From contig JAEWSJ010000006.1 of assembly GCA_023398335.1 (NCBI GenBank), positions 1 through 64,000 of the forward strand: a stretch of DNA of 64,000 bases, read 5' to 3'. The number at the start of each line of letters is the position of its first letter. Position 1 is the first letter of the stretch. The notes below the pieces were generated by a model, which was given only the letters and a program-made list of their open reading frames with translations, did no database searches and was not told the origin of the DNA. This DNA comes from Bacillota bacterium (GTDB lineage Bacteria; Bacillota_I; Bacilli_A; RFN20; CAG-288). Shown here piece after piece: positions 43,096 through 51,007 of the stretch. A program made the translations under genes and the position numbers.

Positions 43096-44964
43096 ATGGG
43101 CCGAATTAATGTTATGTCTCCTGAACTTGCAAATATGATTGCCGCAGGAGAAGTTATTGAAAGACCATCAAGCGTTATTAAAGAACTAGTTGAAAACAGT
43201 ATTGATGCTTTATCAACTCAAATTCTTGTTGAAGTTGAAGATGCTGGAAGAAAGCTCATTAAAGTTCAAGATGATGGATGTGGAATGTCAAAAGAAGATG
43301 CTTTATTATCTTTTAAACGTCATGCATCGTCGAAGATTAAGTCGGTTTTTGATTTGATGCGGATTACTTCTTTAGGATTTAGAGGTGAAGCAGTACCTTC
43401 AATTGCTTCTATTAGTAAGGTTAAATGTATAACTTCCGATGGAGTTGAAGGAGCGTTAATTACTTCTACTCCTGAACAAGAATTAAAAGAAGAAGATTCT
43501 TCTTTAAGAAAAGGAACAACGTTTGAAGTAAGAGAATTATTTTTTAATACTCCTGCTCGTTTGAAATACTTAAAAAGCGATAAGACAGAGAATTCTTCTT
43601 CGATTGAAGTAGTTGAACATCTGGCAATGTGTTACCCTTCAATATCCTTTACTCTTTTTATCGATGGTAAATTAATTTTTAAGACCAATGGTCGTGGTGA
43701 CTTACTTGAGGCGATTGCGAGTATATACGGATTAGAAAACGCAAAAAAAATGTTACCAGTAAAATACGAAGGTGATTCCTTCTCATTTACGGGTTATATT
43801 TGTCATCCTTCTGTCTCTTATTCAACCCGTTACGATATTTTAACCTTCTTAAACTCTCGTAGTGTTTATGTACCAAAAATACAAAAGGCGATTGTTGATG
43901 GATATAAGGATTATCTACCTCCAAATAGATATCCTTTAGTCGTGCTTTCACTTGAGGTAGATTACTCACTTGTTGATGTTAATGTCCATCCAACTAAACG
44001 AGAGGTAAGACTATCTATTGAAGATGAAATATCTCAAGTTTTATATAAAGCCATAAAGAATACCCTGGTTCAAACTCGTAATAATTTTGCATCAGTTAAA
44101 ATTCCAGAAGTATCGGGAATGTCGATTTTAGATAAAAAAGAGGATTTAACTTCTTCTTCATTTGAAAATACGCCTTTTAACGTTGAAGAAACAAAAAAAG
44201 ATAATCAAGAAGAAGTAAAAGATGATGCTTCAAAGAATCTTTTTGATTTGTTTGAGGATGAATCAAAATCCTTAACCCCATATGCTTCAACTCCTTTAAT
44301 TGAAAGACCATTTAAAGTTTCGGATTCACATGGTTATAAAGAAGAAGCAACTAAAAAAGTTATTTTTGAAGAAAAAGTCAATTTTCCAGAAATCTATCCG
44401 TTAGGTCAAGTTTTGGAAACGTATATTATTTGTGATTCAGAAGATGGTCTTTATATTGTTGATCAACACGCAGCAGCGGAACGCATTAACTTTGAAAAAT
44501 GCGAAGAAGAATTTAAGACAAAAAAAGATCGTGTAGTTCCACTATTTCCAGTAGTTATTGAACTACCATATTCCGCTTATAATAATTATGATGAAAAACA
44601 TATTGAAGCTTTGAAGGAATTTAATATTTATACTTCACATTTTGGTGGAAATACTATAAGAGTAGATGAAATACCATCCTTCCTTCAAGATAAAGATGAT
44701 AATTCAGTTTTAAATGACATTATCTTAGAAGTTTTAAAAGATAACACAGTTAATCTTGAAGCGATTGAGCGTCTTTCGATTGCGTCTAAAGCTTGTAAGA
44801 TGTCAATAAAAGCGAATCATCAACTTACACATGAGCAACAAGTATCATTATTAAAACAACTTAGTGTTTGTCATAATCCATTAAATTGTCCGCATGGAAG
44901 ACCAACGATAATTAAGATATCCAAATATGATATTGAAAAGTTATTTAAACGTACGGGATTTTAA
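43096..44964 (+). CDS. mutL: DNA mismatch repair protein MutL, endonuclease type
   Basis: GHKL ATPase that couples mismatch recognition to strand cutting. N-terminal motifs IAAGEVIERPSSVIKELVENS, DDGCGM and TSLGFRGEA are intact. The C-terminal domain carries the zinc-dependent endonuclease motif DQHAAAERINFE (from D456) plus ACKMSIKANHQL and CPHGRPT, so it is the nicking form typical of bacteria without MutH. A linker of low conservation (about 335-430) separates the domains. 622 residues, normal length. Confidence 0.96.
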   Translation: MGRINVMSPELANMIAAGEVIERPSSVIKELVENSIDALSTQILVEVEDAGRKLIKVQDDGCGMSKEDALLSFKRHASSKIKSVFDLMRITSLGFRGEAVPSIASISKVKCITSDGVEGALITSTPEQELKEEDSSLRKGTTFEVRELFFNTPARLKYLKSDKTENSSSIEVVEHLAMCYPSISFTLFIDGKLIFKTNGRGDLLEAIASIYGLENAKKMLPVKYEGDSFSFTGYICHPSVSYSTRYDILTFLNSRSVYVPKIQKAIVDGYKDYLPPNRYPLVVLSLEVDYSLVDVNVHPTKREVRLSIEDEISQVLYKAIKNTLVQTRNNFASVKIPEVSGMSILDKKEDLTSSSFENTPFNVEETKKDNQEEVKDDASKNLFDLFEDESKSLTPYASTPLIERPFKVSDSHGYKEEATKKVIFEEKVNFPEIYPLGQVLETYIICDSEDGLYIVDQHAAAERINFEKCEEEFKTKKDRVVPLFPVVIELPYSAYNNYDEKHIEALKEFNIYTSHFGGNTIRVDEIPSFLQDKDDNSVLNDIILEVLKDNTVNLEAIERLSIASKACKMSIKANHQLTHEQQVSLLKQLSVCHNPLNCPHGRPTIIKISKYDIEKLFKRTGF

Positions 44965-44969
44965 AATAA

Positions 44970-46505
44970 ATGATATATGTTATTTTAGGTCAAACGGCCT
45001 CTGGTAAAACAGGAGTAAGTTTGGAATTATGTCGAAAGTTTAATTTACCACTTATTGGGGCGGATACTTTTCAAATGTATCAAGAATTAAATATTGGATC
45101 GGCTAAACCAACCAAAAAAGAATTAGAAGGAATTGATTATCACCTTATTAATGATATTTCAGTAACTGACAAGATGTCCGTGATGGAGTATCAAAGAAAG
45201 GCACGTGCTTTATTAGATAAATATATAAAAGAAGGACAAGATATCATTCTTTCAGGTGGAACATTTTTATATGTTCGTGCGGCGTTATATCCTTATGAAT
45301 TTAAAGAAGAAAGAGAAGATAATAACGAAGAAAAATATTCCAACTTTTCAAATGAAGAATTATATCAAAAATTAGTTGAAGTAGATAAAGAATCTGCGGA
45401 TATATTACATCCAAATAATCGCCGAAGAGTAATAAGAGCTTTAGAAATATTTGATTCTGGAGTTAAAAAAAGTGATATTCGAATTAAGAAGCCTAAACTT
45501 ATGTATCCTTGTAAATTCTTTATGATAGATATTGATAAAGATGAAGGCAATGAGAAAATTAATGCTCGCGTTGATGAAATGGTTGAAAAAGGATTGTTTG
45601 ATGAAGTTGATGAATTGATCAAACAATACGATACTTCTTCTCAAGCGTTTGAAGCGATTGGTTATAAAGAAATAATTCGTGGTATAAAAGAAAATAAGAC
45701 TAGAGAAGAAATTATCGAAGAAATTAAATTAGATACTAGACAATATGCGAAAAGACAAAGAACATTTTTAAGACATCAATTTGAAAATATTCATATTGGT
45801 AAAAAGCAAGAGATTGAAGAATATATTTCCTATGATATTCAAAGACGAAAAAGAAATAAAGCTTCAATAGATCCTTTGATTTTAGCTCGAATTGAGAAGT
45901 CCAAAGTGGCGTTAATTGGTGTTGGCGGAGTAGGAAGTATTGTTGCTTCTTCTTTGCTACGCTTAGGTGTTAGTAATTTAACTTTAATCGATAAAGATGT
46001 AGTAGATGTTTCAAATTTAAATCGTCAGATTATTTATGATAAAGACGATATCGGCTTAATAAAAGTGGAACAAGCTAAAAAGCATTTACATAAAATTGAT
46101 CCGCACGCTTTGATTAACGTTGTTGCGGATTTGTATTCAAATAGTTATCTTGATGAAAGTTTTGATTTTGTGTTCGATTGCATTGATGATGTTGATGCTA
46201 AATGTGAAATATATAAATTTTGTAAAGATAATAATATCAAAGTAATTCATGCGACTGGTAGTGGATTAAGAATTGATTCCACCAAGTTTGTTTTAGGAAC
46301 TTTAAATGAGACGAGTGAGCCGCTATCAAAGAAGTTTAAACGTTTCTTAAAAGAAAAATATGGTGGAGTTGATTTGTCATTAATTAATGTTGCGTACTCA
46401 AAAGAAACCAATGTAAAAAGAAGAACTGAATATATTGGCTCGAATGTTTCCGCTCCAAACGGAGAAGGGTTGGCGATGATTTCATATTTTATCCGTAATA
46501 TTTAA
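44970..46505 (+). CDS. miaA: MiaA-TcdA fusion: tRNA dimethylallyltransferase joined to E1-like t6A-cyclising enzyme
   Basis: One uninterrupted 511-residue frame. Residues 1 to about 285 are MiaA, which puts an isopentenyl group on A37 of tRNA: P-loop GQTASGKT (7-14), ADTFQMY, SAKPT, LSGGTFLY and the late TRQYAKRQRTF are all intact. Residues about 300-511 are a ThiF/E1-like domain of the TcdA (CsdL) type that cyclises t6A37 to ct6A37: GVGGVGS (317-323), LNRQ (350-353), KVEQAK, DCIDD (403-407) and the TcdA-like SEPLSKKFKRFLK. Short linker (about 286-299) joins them. Standalone MiaA is about 300 residues and TcdA about 250-270, so the second part is somewhat shortened. The fusion links two A37 modifications on different tRNA sets. 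It is 5 bases from mutL. Confidence 0.9.
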   Translation: MIYVILGQTASGKTGVSLELCRKFNLPLIGADTFQMYQELNIGSAKPTKKELEGIDYHLINDISVTDKMSVMEYQRKARALLDKYIKEGQDIILSGGTFLYVRAALYPYEFKEEREDNNEEKYSNFSNEELYQKLVEVDKESADILHPNNRRRVIRALEIFDSGVKKSDIRIKKPKLMYPCKFFMIDIDKDEGNEKINARVDEMVEKGLFDEVDELIKQYDTSSQAFEAIGYKEIIRGIKENKTREEIIEEIKLDTRQYAKRQRTFLRHQFENIHIGKKQEIEEYISYDIQRRKRNKASIDPLILARIEKSKVALIGVGGVGSIVASSLLRLGVSNLTLIDKDVVDVSNLNRQIIYDKDDIGLIKVEQAKKHLHKIDPHALINVVADLYSNSYLDESFDFVFDCIDDVDAKCEIYKFCKDNNIKVIHATGSGLRIDSTKFVLGTLNETSEPLSKKFKRFLKEKYGGVDLSLINVAYSKETNVKRRTEYIGSNVSAPNGEGLAMISYFIRNI

Positions 46506-46559
46506 GTGTATAATAAAATTATCTTGTTGATATAAATAAAAAAACTTAGGAGGCTTTAT

Positions 46560-48173
46560 ATGAAATTAGAGAAAATTACTAAGATTGCTAAAAAGTTGGG
46601 ATTATCTTCGGATGAGATTATTCCATATGGCTATGATAAAGCAAAAATAGATTTGAAAGAGATTAAGAAAAAATCTGATTCAAAACTTGTTTTGGTGACC
46701 GCAATTACTCCTACAAAAGCGGGAGAAGGTAAAACTACAACTTCAATTGCTTTAGCTGATGGTTTGTCTTATCTTGGACAAAATGTGTGCTTGGCATTAA
46801 GAGAACCTTCTTTAGGTCCGGTTTTTGGTATGAAAGGTGGTGCGACTGGCGGCGGTAAAGTTACAGTTGAGCCACATGAAGACATCAATTTGCACTTCAC
46901 TGGTGATATGCACGCCTTAACATCTTCAATAAATTTGATTTCAGCTTGTATTGATAATTCAATCTTCCAAGGTAATCCATTAAATATCAATCCGGAGCGT
47001 GTTACTTGGAAACGTGCAATGGATATGAACGACAGAGCATTAAGAGAAATTACTGTTGCTCAAGGTAATAAAAATGGTGTTGTTAGAAAAGATGGCTTTG
47101 TTATTACCGTTGCTAGTGAAATGATGGCAATTATGTGCTTAGCTAAAGATGAAAAAGATTTTAAGGCTAGATTAGCGCGTATTATTGTTGCGTATACTTA
47201 TGATGATAAACCTTTAACGGTAAAAGATTTACAAATTTGTAATGCGGTTTTAAAATTGATGAAGAATGCTTTAAAACCAAATTTAGTTCAAACCTCATAT
47301 CATACTCCTGCAATTATTCACGGTGGTCCATTTGCTAATATTGCTCATGGATGTAACTCGATTATTGCCACCTCAACCGCTTTATCTCTTTCTGATATTG
47401 TTGTTACGGAAGCGGGGTTCGGTGCTGATTTAGGTGCGGAAAAATTCTTGGATATAAAATGTCAAGAAGCTGGTCTGAAACCTGATCTTTGTGTTATGGT
47501 TGCAACTGTTAGAGCTTTGAAACTTCATGGTGGAGAAGATGAAAAACTTCTTGATGAAGAAAACCTTGAAGCTTTAAAAAATGGTATGTCAAATCTTGAA
47601 AGACATCTGGAAAATATTAAGAAATATGGTTTGGATGTAGTTGTAAATATTAATGTCTTTGCGACTGATGCGCAAAATGAAATTGAATATGTTAAAAAAT
47701 GGTGTGATAATCACTCATATAAAGTCGCTATTAACGATGCTTTCGCCAAAGGTGTTAAGGGCGCTATTGATATTGCAAAATTAGTTATTGATGAGCTTTA
47801 TACTTCACCAAAATCTTCCTATCATCCGCTTTATACTAAAGATATGTCATTAGAAGATAAGATCGAGAAGGTTTGTAAGGAAATTTATCGTGCAAATGAA
47901 GTTATCTATTCTGAGGAAGCTAAGAAAGACTTAGCTTTATTACATAAGATGGGATGTGATGATTATTACGTTTGTATGGCTAAGACTCCTTTGTCATTTA
48001 GCGATGATCCACATATAAAAGGTGCTCCAAATAATTTTACTATTCATATTAGAAATATCAATATTTCCGCAGGATCAAAATTTATCGTTCCGATAACAGG
48101 AGCAATTATGACTATGCCAGGACTTCCAAAGGTTCCTGCTGCTGTAAAAATGGAAAGTGAAAACGATGATTGA
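46560..48173 (+). CDS. fhs: Formate-tetrahydrofolate ligase
   Basis: Makes 10-formyl-tetrahydrofolate from formate, ATP and THF. The 537-residue protein (family usually about 555) has the nucleotide motif TPTKAGEGKTTTSIALADGL, the REPSLGPVFGMKGGATGGG segment and the C-terminal PGLPKVPAAVKM. A strong AGGAGG precedes the start, and a -10 box TATAAT is at 46509-46514. It overlaps folD by 8 bases, so they form a one-carbon operon. Confidence 0.96.
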   Translation: MKLEKITKIAKKLGLSSDEIIPYGYDKAKIDLKEIKKKSDSKLVLVTAITPTKAGEGKTTTSIALADGLSYLGQNVCLALREPSLGPVFGMKGGATGGGKVTVEPHEDINLHFTGDMHALTSSINLISACIDNSIFQGNPLNINPERVTWKRAMDMNDRALREITVAQGNKNGVVRKDGFVITVASEMMAIMCLAKDEKDFKARLARIIVAYTYDDKPLTVKDLQICNAVLKLMKNALKPNLVQTSYHTPAIIHGGPFANIAHGCNSIIATSTALSLSDIVVTEAGFGADLGAEKFLDIKCQEAGLKPDLCVMVATVRALKLHGGEDEKLLDEENLEALKNGMSNLERHLENIKKYGLDVVVNINVFATDAQNEIEYVKKWCDNHSYKVAINDAFAKGVKGAIDIAKLVIDELYTSPKSSYHPLYTKDMSLEDKIEKVCKEIYRANEVIYSEEAKKDLALLHKMGCDDYYVCMAKTPLSFSDDPHIKGAPNNFTIHIRNINISAGSKFIVPITGAIMTMPGLPKVPAAVKMESENDD

Positions 48174-48960
48174 ATTATTAGGTGCTCCAGTAAGAAAAGA
48201 ATTAATAGCTGATTTAGAACAAAAAATTAAAGATAATAATATTATCGAACCAGTATTTATCTATAATCCGGCTTCTTTTGAAGCTTCTAGTTATATTGCA
48301 ATGATTCGTAAATTATGCGATAAACTTGGGCTTAAATGTATAGATAATCAAGTAGCTTCTTTTGAAGAAACTCAAGAAAAAATACTTGAAGCTAATAAAA
48401 ATCCAAAAGCGTCAATTTTCTTAGCTCGTCCTTTAATGTTTAAAGGTGAAAAAGAATTAATTAGTTTGATTGATGAAGACAAAGATGCAGATATGTTAAC
48501 TTATTCCAATAGCGGTCATTTGGTTCAAGGTGATATTAATTATTTGCCTGGTACGGCTTCTTCTGTTAATAGATTGTTAGATTATTACCATATTGAGTGT
48601 GAAGGAAAAAAATGTTTAATTATTGGTCGCTCCATCTCCGTTGGAATGCCAATTAGTTTAATGATGATTAAACGTAATGCTTTAGTTAGTGTTGTCCATT
48701 CACGAATTAAGAAAGAGACGATTAAACAGTATGCTGCTGCTTCCGATATTATTGTTTTGTGCTCTGGTCAAAGAGGCTTAATTGAAGAAAAAGATTTATC
48801 TTCTTCCCAAGTAATTATTGATTGCGGTTATTTAGAAGATGGTAAGGGAGATCTCGGTTTTGTCCCATCTTCTGTGGCGGCTTTTACTCCTGTCCCAGGA
48901 GGTGTCGGTCCACTGACGATTGCTTCTTTACTTTCTAACGCCTATTTTCTTAAAAAATAA
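48166..48960 (+). CDS. folD: FolD-like methylene-THF dehydrogenase with altered cyclohydrolase site
   Basis: Second gene of the one-carbon operon; start at 48166 (ATG) preferred over an in-frame GTG at 48157. The 264-residue protein has the NADP motif GRSISVGMP (154-162) and the C-terminal TPVPGGVGPLT, both conserved. The catalytic site is not: the family YxxxK lysine is replaced by Ile (Y43 and I47), the VQLPLP Gln by Ala (A87), and the PCTP motif reads PGTA. D109 of the KDVDG region remains. The lysine and glutamine are needed for cyclohydrolase chemistry in known FolD proteins, so the cyclohydrolase step is probably lost while dehydrogenase activity may remain. The total length is also a little short. 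Confidence 0.82.
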   Translation: MIELLGAPVRKELIADLEQKIKDNNIIEPVFIYNPASFEASSYIAMIRKLCDKLGLKCIDNQVASFEETQEKILEANKNPKASIFLARPLMFKGEKELISLIDEDKDADMLTYSNSGHLVQGDINYLPGTASSVNRLLDYYHIECEGKKCLIIGRSISVGMPISLMMIKRNALVSVVHSRIKKETIKQYAAASDIIVLCSGQRGLIEEKDLSSSQVIIDCGYLEDGKGDLGFVPSSVAAFTPVPGGVGPLTIASLLSNAYFLKK

Positions 48961-48971
48961 ATATATAAAGT

Positions 48972-49004
48972 AACTCCGGAATACCTATATGATATGAAGG
49001 AGTT
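48972..49004 (+). promoter_or_regulatory. Hairpin covering the ribosome site of the first ABC gene
   Basis: AACTCC (48972-48977) pairs with GGAGTT (48999-49004), followed by T to 49008. The right arm contains the Shine-Dalgarno AAGGAG of the gene starting at 49009, so it can act as a weak terminator of fhs-folD, a translational lock, or both. Confidence 0.55.
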
Positions 49005-49008
49005 TTTT

Positions 49009-51006
49009 ATGTGTCTTATTGAATGTAAAAACATCACTTTAAGTTATATAAGTAAAGATGAACAGCAATATGTTTTTAAAGATATGAATTTATCAATATC
49101 TTCTTTTGGCCTGGTTTCTATCGTTGGTGAATCTGGTTGTGGTAAGTCAACATTACTAAATTTAATTGCGGGTTACAACAAAGAATATAAAGGAGAGATA
49201 AAGACTTTTTGTTCATGTAATCAAATATCTTTTGTGTTTCAAAATCTTCAATTAATCGATCATTTAAGTGCGTTAGAGAATATTGCTTTACCGCTTATCG
49301 TGAATGGTCAAAAAAGAAAAAACGCTTTAAAAAAAGCTGAAGAACAGATGGATAAACTATCTTTATTGGAATTTAAGAATAGAAAGATAGATGAATTATC
49401 TGGTGGTCAAAGAGCTCGAGTGGCTTTATGTCGAGCGTTGGTGACTGAATCAAAGATAATTTTAGCGGATGAACCGACGGGATCTTTAGATTCTTACACT
49501 AGTCGAGAAATAATGGATGAACTAAAAAAGATAAGTAAGGATCATTTGGTCATGATTGTTACGCATAATGAAGATTTAGCGGAAGAGTATTCCGATGTGA
49601 TATATACGGTTGAAAATTATAATATGAAAAAAATCAAAGAAGTGAAATATCACACTAATGTAGTCGAAGAGAAGGAGAAAAAACTTGGCTCGATTCGTTT
49701 TACCGAGAATATTTTGCTTTCATTATCTTTTTTGAAAAACAAAATCCGAAGAATATCTTTTGCTTTGCTTTTTACTTCTATGTGTTTTGCGATTGTTTTA
49801 ATGATATTTTCAGCGCTTACGACCGGGAAAAATGAAATATTAAATTTAGGAAGAAATTACTATAATTATTCGCTTGTTGAGTTGTCTTATAATAAAAAAT
49901 ACGAAGTTGAAAACTCTAATATTTCTTTGTCAAAAAAAGTTAAATTAGAGCAGAAAGATATTAATACATTAAACAACTCATTAACTAATAAAATCGATTG
50001 TTTTCCTTCACTTGATTTTTTGATTGAGCCATATATGAATTATTATTCTTTAGGGTTACTAAGTAAAAATAAGATTTCTTTTTATCCTAGTCGTGGGGAT
50101 AAAAATAAAATCTCCAATGGAAGAATCAGCAATTCTTATAATGAAGTAGTTGTAAATAAAACTTTATTAGTTAATGAAAAAAAGAAGATTGGGGATGAGA
50201 TTTGTATTAAATACACTAAAAAAATAAATACGACATATCTTTCAACTTTTACTGATGATTTAATTGAGATTAATATTCCTTTTAGAATTGTGGGAGTATC
50301 TATTGAAACTGAGTTATTAAATCGTCCGAGTGTTTATTATGATTACGACAAAATATATGATTTCTTTATCAATACTAAACTTATTAATGCTTCAGATAAA
50401 TTTAATACATCAATTACTTTGAAAGAAAGACTTGGCTATCTTTCTTCTAGCGATGATTTTTTATCTTCTTATAAGTCATTAGCGGTTTGTGATGATCCGC
50501 TTGAAATAAAGAAAATAATCGATGCTAAGTATAAAGATATATATCAGTATTCTAGTGTGGCTTTAAGTATGACTTACTCGATGATGGATTTAATCTCTTC
50601 TTTTTCTCAAGTTGTTTTATTATTTGTAGTACTGGCACTAGTTTGTTCTTTCTTATTAGAGTTTGTTTTAATTGAAAATATTTATTATGAAAAGAAGAGA
50701 GAATTAGCGTTGTATTTGTCTTTTCATATTAGTGAAAAGAATTTCTATAAAATAGGTATGGGTCAAGTTGTTTTAATTGGTCTATTCACTATTATTTATT
50801 CGATTGTATTGTATTTATTACTATCGATAATTGGAAACAAAATCTTAGTTAATTTTTCGTTGCCCAAACTTTTTTCATCCTATATTGAAATTGGAATGGT
50901 TGGCCTAATTAGTGTATTGGCTTATGTTTTTTCTTATTTTTGTGGACAAATACCGTTACGTAGTATTTATAGGTCGAATTTAATTGATTCGCTGAAGGGT
51001 GAATAA
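49009..51006 (+). CDS. ABC transporter protein, ATPase fused to FtsX/MacB-like permease (first of pair)
   Basis: A 665-residue protein. Start at 49009 because AAGGAG lies 5-10 bases before it; the ATG at 48994 precedes that site. The N-terminal ABC ATPase (about 1-215) has Walker A GESGCGKST, signature LSGGQRARVA and Walker B ILADEPTGSLD. The C-terminal half has one membrane helix (about 248-271), a large extracytoplasmic domain and three further helices (about 532-660), the MacB/FtsX topology. Domain order is ATPase first, as in MacB. Substrate unknown; export of a lipid or peptide, or membrane-stress work, is typical of the type. It overlaps its partner's leader, 1 base apart. Confidence 0.9.
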   Translation: MCLIECKNITLSYISKDEQQYVFKDMNLSISSFGLVSIVGESGCGKSTLLNLIAGYNKEYKGEIKTFCSCNQISFVFQNLQLIDHLSALENIALPLIVNGQKRKNALKKAEEQMDKLSLLEFKNRKIDELSGGQRARVALCRALVTESKIILADEPTGSLDSYTSREIMDELKKISKDHLVMIVTHNEDLAEEYSDVIYTVENYNMKKIKEVKYHTNVVEEKEKKLGSIRFTENILLSLSFLKNKIRRISFALLFTSMCFAIVLMIFSALTTGKNEILNLGRNYYNYSLVELSYNKKYEVENSNISLSKKVKLEQKDINTLNNSLTNKIDCFPSLDFLIEPYMNYYSLGLLSKNKISFYPSRGDKNKISNGRISNSYNEVVVNKTLLVNEKKKIGDEICIKYTKKINTTYLSTFTDDLIEINIPFRIVGVSIETELLNRPSVYYDYDKIYDFFINTKLINASDKFNTSITLKERLGYLSSSDDFLSSYKSLAVCDDPLEIKKIIDAKYKDIYQYSSVALSMTYSMMDLISSFSQVVLLFVVLALVCSFLLEFVLIENIYYEKKRELALYLSFHISEKNFYKIGMGQVVLIGLFTIIYSIVLYLLLSIIGNKILVNFSLPKLFSSYIEIGMVGLISVLAYVFSYFCGQIPLRSIYRSNLIDSLKGE

Positions 51007-51007
51007 G

